Shown here piece by piece: positions 8,501 through 11,034 of a DNA stretch of 11,034 nt. The stretch comes from Rodentolepis nana (Eukaryota > Platyhelminthes > Cestoda > Cyclophyllidea > Hymenolepididae). The DNA lies in NCBI GenBank assembly GCA_900617975.1, contig UZAE01014749.1, positions 1 through 11,034 of the forward strand. Reading direction: 5' to 3'. The translations under genes and the position numbers were made by a program. The stretch's first letter is position 1. Each line of letters opens with the position of its first letter. Below the pieces are notes generated by a model. The model saw only the letters and a list, made by a program, of their open reading frames with translations, was not told the origin of the DNA and made no database searches.

Positions 8501-9180
8501 TAAAATTTTTCCTTTCTATCAGATGGCGAAATTTCGAATGTAAAATTTCTTTCTTCATAGTGCTTCTGTTGGGAAAAATAAAAAGATTTTTATGATTCCC
8601 TATTTTTTTATTTATTAAAGAGAGCGCAGTACTGGCTGTTTTGAAATTAACATATTAAATTCATTTCACTTTACCTCATTCAAATGCTACAATAATTTAA
8701 ATAGATACCACATAGTGTCATATTCAATTAACATTTCTGCTTACTTCATATATATAGATGAGATTTAAGTGACAATGTGAAATGTTGTTTGCTAAGTAAA
8801 TTTGCCTATTCTCTCGATTCAGACTAATAGGCATTGTCAGTTAAACAACGGTATGCTTTTAGTTGGCAGAATTTCAGCTTTTTTTAAAAAAATTGATTAC
8901 GCTTGAAGGTCATTCATATTATTTTAATCATATTAATCATACTCTTCACTGCAAGCTTATTTAATACCAGCAGCAATAATTAAGAGAGAGTATCAGAGGT
9001 ATAGATGAAATAAAAATTAAATAATACACTTCTTTTCAAACAACGTTAGCAAACACTACAATTCATGCCCATTTTTCGAAAAAAAGTTGACATTTTTATA
9101 CGCTTTCGTGATATTGTATTGTAATAGACGAAGAAGTCATATCTGCAAATATACAGGAATGTGACTGATGCTTTTCTTAT
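8501..9180. other. AT-rich non-coding stretch, no gene seen
   Basis: There are no useful open frames. The T7A7 palindrome at 8879-8892 is the only distinct word. No transposon or RNA gene was recognised. Confidence 0.55.
8879..8892. repeat. T7A7 palindrome
   Basis: A perfect 14-base palindrome of seven T's then seven A's. The same palindrome recurs at 10627-10640. Such tracts are rigid and disfavour nucleosomes, but are expected occasionally in AT-rich DNA. Confidence 0.7.
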
Positions 9181-9183
9181 TTT

Positions 9184-9218
9184 TTGGTTTTCCAATACGC
9201 TGTCATTGCGAAAACCAA
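9184..9218. repeat. Strong hairpin: 13-bp stem, one bulge, 8-base loop
   Basis: TTGGTTTTC (9184-9192) pairs perfectly with GAAAACCAA (9210-9218). CAAT (9193-9196) then pairs with ATTG (9205-9208), leaving a single bulged C at 9209 and the loop ACGCTGTC. It is the most stable-looking inverted repeat I found. It is too short for a typical animal pre-miRNA and does not resemble the histone 3' stem-loop. It may be a relic of a small transposon, a structured RNA element or chance. Confidence 0.7.
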
Positions 9219-9520
9219 TTTATACCCATCAAGCTAAAATTGATTTCTACTTATTTATGAACAGAATGCTCGTTTTTTTTCTAAGTTGGCAGTACTTTCT
9301 GGTAAAGGAATAGGTAGTTGGTTACTACAAAATTAAGACGATTTATAAGAGAGTTAAGTTACGAAGAAATTGTTTCATTTTCAAAGTGTTTCATACAAAG
9401 CAAATGTCACTAATTTCCTCGAAAGTCTTCATCTGATTCCGCCTCGTCAACGACCCCTCTCGAAACCTGGAGCAAGTTCATTTTGCACTTTCCTTGGAAA
9501 ATGTCTTGAAAATTATTCCT

Positions 9521-9540
9521 AACCTGTTTATTAACAGGTT
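9521..9540. repeat. Perfect 8-bp inverted repeat with 4-base loop
   Basis: AACCTGTT (9521-9528) and AACAGGTT (9533-9540) are exact reverse complements around TATT. It would fold into a compact hairpin or serve as a symmetric protein-binding site. Confidence 0.65.
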
Positions 9541-9597
9541 GGCGTTAGTGTGTTCTCGACAGCTCGCAAAGCATACTAATTTATCGCGACAAAATCT

Positions 9598-9615
9598 GGA
9601 GGAGGAGGAGGGGGG
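9598..9615 (+). repeat. GGA-repeat run
   Basis: Four GGA units followed by six G's. It is a short purine microsatellite that could form a two-layer G-quadruplex. Confidence 0.65.
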
Positions 9616-10346
9616 CGATGAGAGTACAGAAGCCATATCTTGAGACTGGTGCAGTCAAAAAATTTGACAGGCAACATTTTTTTTCACCTCTCAACGAGTT
9701 ATGACTGAGACCCGAATCATACTGTCGCCAAACATATGGTTTGTTATTAAACTATCAATGTTCGTTTTTTTCATGGTTAAACCACAACGTAGGCACCGGA
9801 TGTCTTACTAAGTCCCTGTTTAAACAAATGCTGAGGTAGGCATCGTTCCATCTTCGTCGGAGAAGGACGACCATGTTTATTCTGTAGAATTCGTAAGAAA
9901 TTGATAGACAAAATCACGTATATTTAGCTTTAGATAATACACTAATATCAATTTTATAAAATACTCAATAAAATGGCGTTTTCAGAATGCGATCTGTTAG
10001 GAACTTCACAAAAGTCCTCTATTTTTTCTACCTTATATGATAACAATGGAAAAAAGTAATTCACATTAAATTCTGCGAAACGCTGCCAATTCAAAACCGC
10101 ATTTTTTGATAGCCTTAACTAAGTAGTGAAGAGTTGATGGTTGCTATTAGTCAGGAATTGTTACCAGCCAGAAAAACGACGTATTAAATTGTTATGATTC
10201 AAAAGTGAGACACGATCTTGTATTTCACTAACTGTAATATATTTAGGTGTCAAACACTTTCATTAATGTCGACAATAAATTATAAATTAAGCAGTACTAA
10301 CTGGGCTAAAACATACTCAACCAACCATGCATTGGTGTAGATCAAA

Positions 10347-10360
10347 CCCCCCTCCCCTCC
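10347..10360 (+). repeat. C-rich tract
   Basis: Runs of six, four and two C's separated by single T's, flanked by A-rich DNA. It is a low-complexity tract without other context. Confidence 0.6.
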
Positions 10361-10626
10361 AAAAATATCCTCCGATACATATTTGAAGGGTTCAAAGTGC
10401 TCCGGCATTTCCTATTTCGAATTTTTGTCTGCGTATTCAAGAGTCAATTAAGTGAAAAAAAAATGAAAAAGAACATTATTTAAATTGTTGAATCGCCTTC
10501 TATTACTCATCAATAAATAGGGTTGCATTCACTTTTTACCCTCTTAACGAATTTTTAGCCTCACATACATTTAAAGCTTGAATCGAAATGGCGAAGCCTT
10601 CATAAAAAAAGGCATTTTGATTTTAA

Positions 10627-10640
10627 TTTTTTTAAAAAAA
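10627..10640. repeat. T7A7 palindrome, second occurrence
   Basis: The same 14-base palindrome as at 8879-8892, with different flanks, so it is not part of a longer visible duplication. Confidence 0.7.
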
Positions 10641-10742
10641 CAAACTGGCTTCCTAAAAGTTAAGAGGCGTATCCCCATCTTTATAATTAACGCCGTCTCT
10701 CTCTTAATCCTTTTCCATGCACAAAAATGTACCGCTCGAGTT

Positions 10743-10764
10743 TGTGTGTGTGTGAGAGAGAGAG
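10743..10764 (+). repeat. Compound microsatellite (TG)6(AG)5
   Basis: Six perfect TG units pass directly into five perfect AG units. It is the cleanest microsatellite in the window and probably length-variable in the population. Confidence 0.85.
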
Positions 10765-10997
10765 CAGAATATTCGTTAAGTTAGTTCATACATTAGCGTT
10801 ATCGTTACCATTATCACGCGTAAATCATCCTTGGAGAGCCCTCTGATTCATCCTATTTCGGCCCCGTTTCCCATGGATTTAATTTGCATTCAAAGTCTTT
10901 CCCTGCGCGATTGAAGATATATTTCAGTAATAGTTTAATTACGCTTTAATTTGAAACTAATAAGCATGCAATAATGCTGATCGCGGTGCGTCTACGA

Positions 10998-11034
10998 ATA
11001 TTTATTTATATCAAATGGCAGGCGTCTTGATGGT
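10998..11034 (-). mobile_element. Minus-strand LINE 3' tail, third copy, cut by window end
   Basis: The plus-strand ATATTTATTTATA tail is followed by AAATGGCAGGCG (11013-11024), the same order as in the copy at 6608-6682. By hand about 17 of 22 core bases match the reverse complement of the left-edge LINE 3' UTR. The element continues beyond the right edge, so its coding part, if any, is not visible. Confidence 0.7.

Larger units (their letters stand above)
9219..10340. other. Mostly AT-rich non-coding stretch with a few GC-richer patches
   Basis: GC-richer patches lie at about 9440-9475, 9595-9625 and 9795-9875. The last overlaps a 39-residue minus-strand frame (9755-9874) that I do not recognise. 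A GGA-rich run and a short perfect hairpin are listed separately. No gene is supported. Confidence 0.5.
10361..10996. other. AT-rich non-coding stretch with simple repeats
   Basis: A 68-residue plus-strand frame (10578-10784) runs through the T7A7 palindrome and the TG/AG microsatellite, so its translation is a by-product of simple sequence and not a gene. Nothing else is recognised before the LINE tail at the right edge. Confidence 0.55.

Noticed and set aside
9755..9874. 39-residue minus-strand frame with an arginine-rich start, in a GC-richer patch
   Set aside because: It has a more protein-like look than most, but is short, unrecognised and without splice context. Not strong enough to annotate.
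10578..10784. 68-residue plus-strand ORF
   Set aside because: It translates the T7A7 palindrome and the TG/AG microsatellite, giving low-complexity residues.
1..11034. CRISPR array, operon, phage or defence-type system
   Set aside because: No regularly spaced repeats, no dense coding and no prokaryotic gene organisation are present anywhere in the window.

Overview
The window looks like intergenic or intronic DNA from an animal nuclear genome, most likely an arthropod. It is strongly AT-rich by eye. The coding signal at the left edge is of a type common in arthropod non-LTR retrotransposons. I see no bacterial gene layout, no rRNA and no convincing tRNA. The arthropod assignment rests on that one protein and is an inference.

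Layout: positions 1-~416 hold the 3' end of a plus-strand LINE: the last 97 codons of its polyprotein, ending in a CCHC zinc knuckle, then a short 3' UTR and an A/T tail. The 3' UTR core recurs twice on the minus strand, at about 6608-6682 and at the right edge (10998-11034, cut by the window end). The left and middle copies therefore face each other tail to tail across about 6.2 kb. Between these relics nothing looks like a host gene. The remaining open frames are short, often overlap or lie antisense to one another, and have the make-up of chance ORFs in AT-rich DNA.

Non-coding structure stands out in a few places. A CpG-dense, GC-rich pocket at about 1240-1560 carries a G-quadruplex-type tract, a GC box and a good 5' splice-site match, so it could be a promoter or first exon. 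A purine-rich block lies at about 6683-6860. There are several inverted repeats, the best being a 13-bp stem at 9184-9218, and a compound TG/AG microsatellite at 10743-10764.

The observation I rate highest is a candidate stem-loop in the LINE 3' UTR. Between the two copies that contain it in full, the central hairpin arms are unchanged while three of the four loop bases differ. This fits a structure read by the element's own reverse transcriptase, but it rests on two copies. I found no evidence for a previously undescribed multi-gene system, and no genes work together here.
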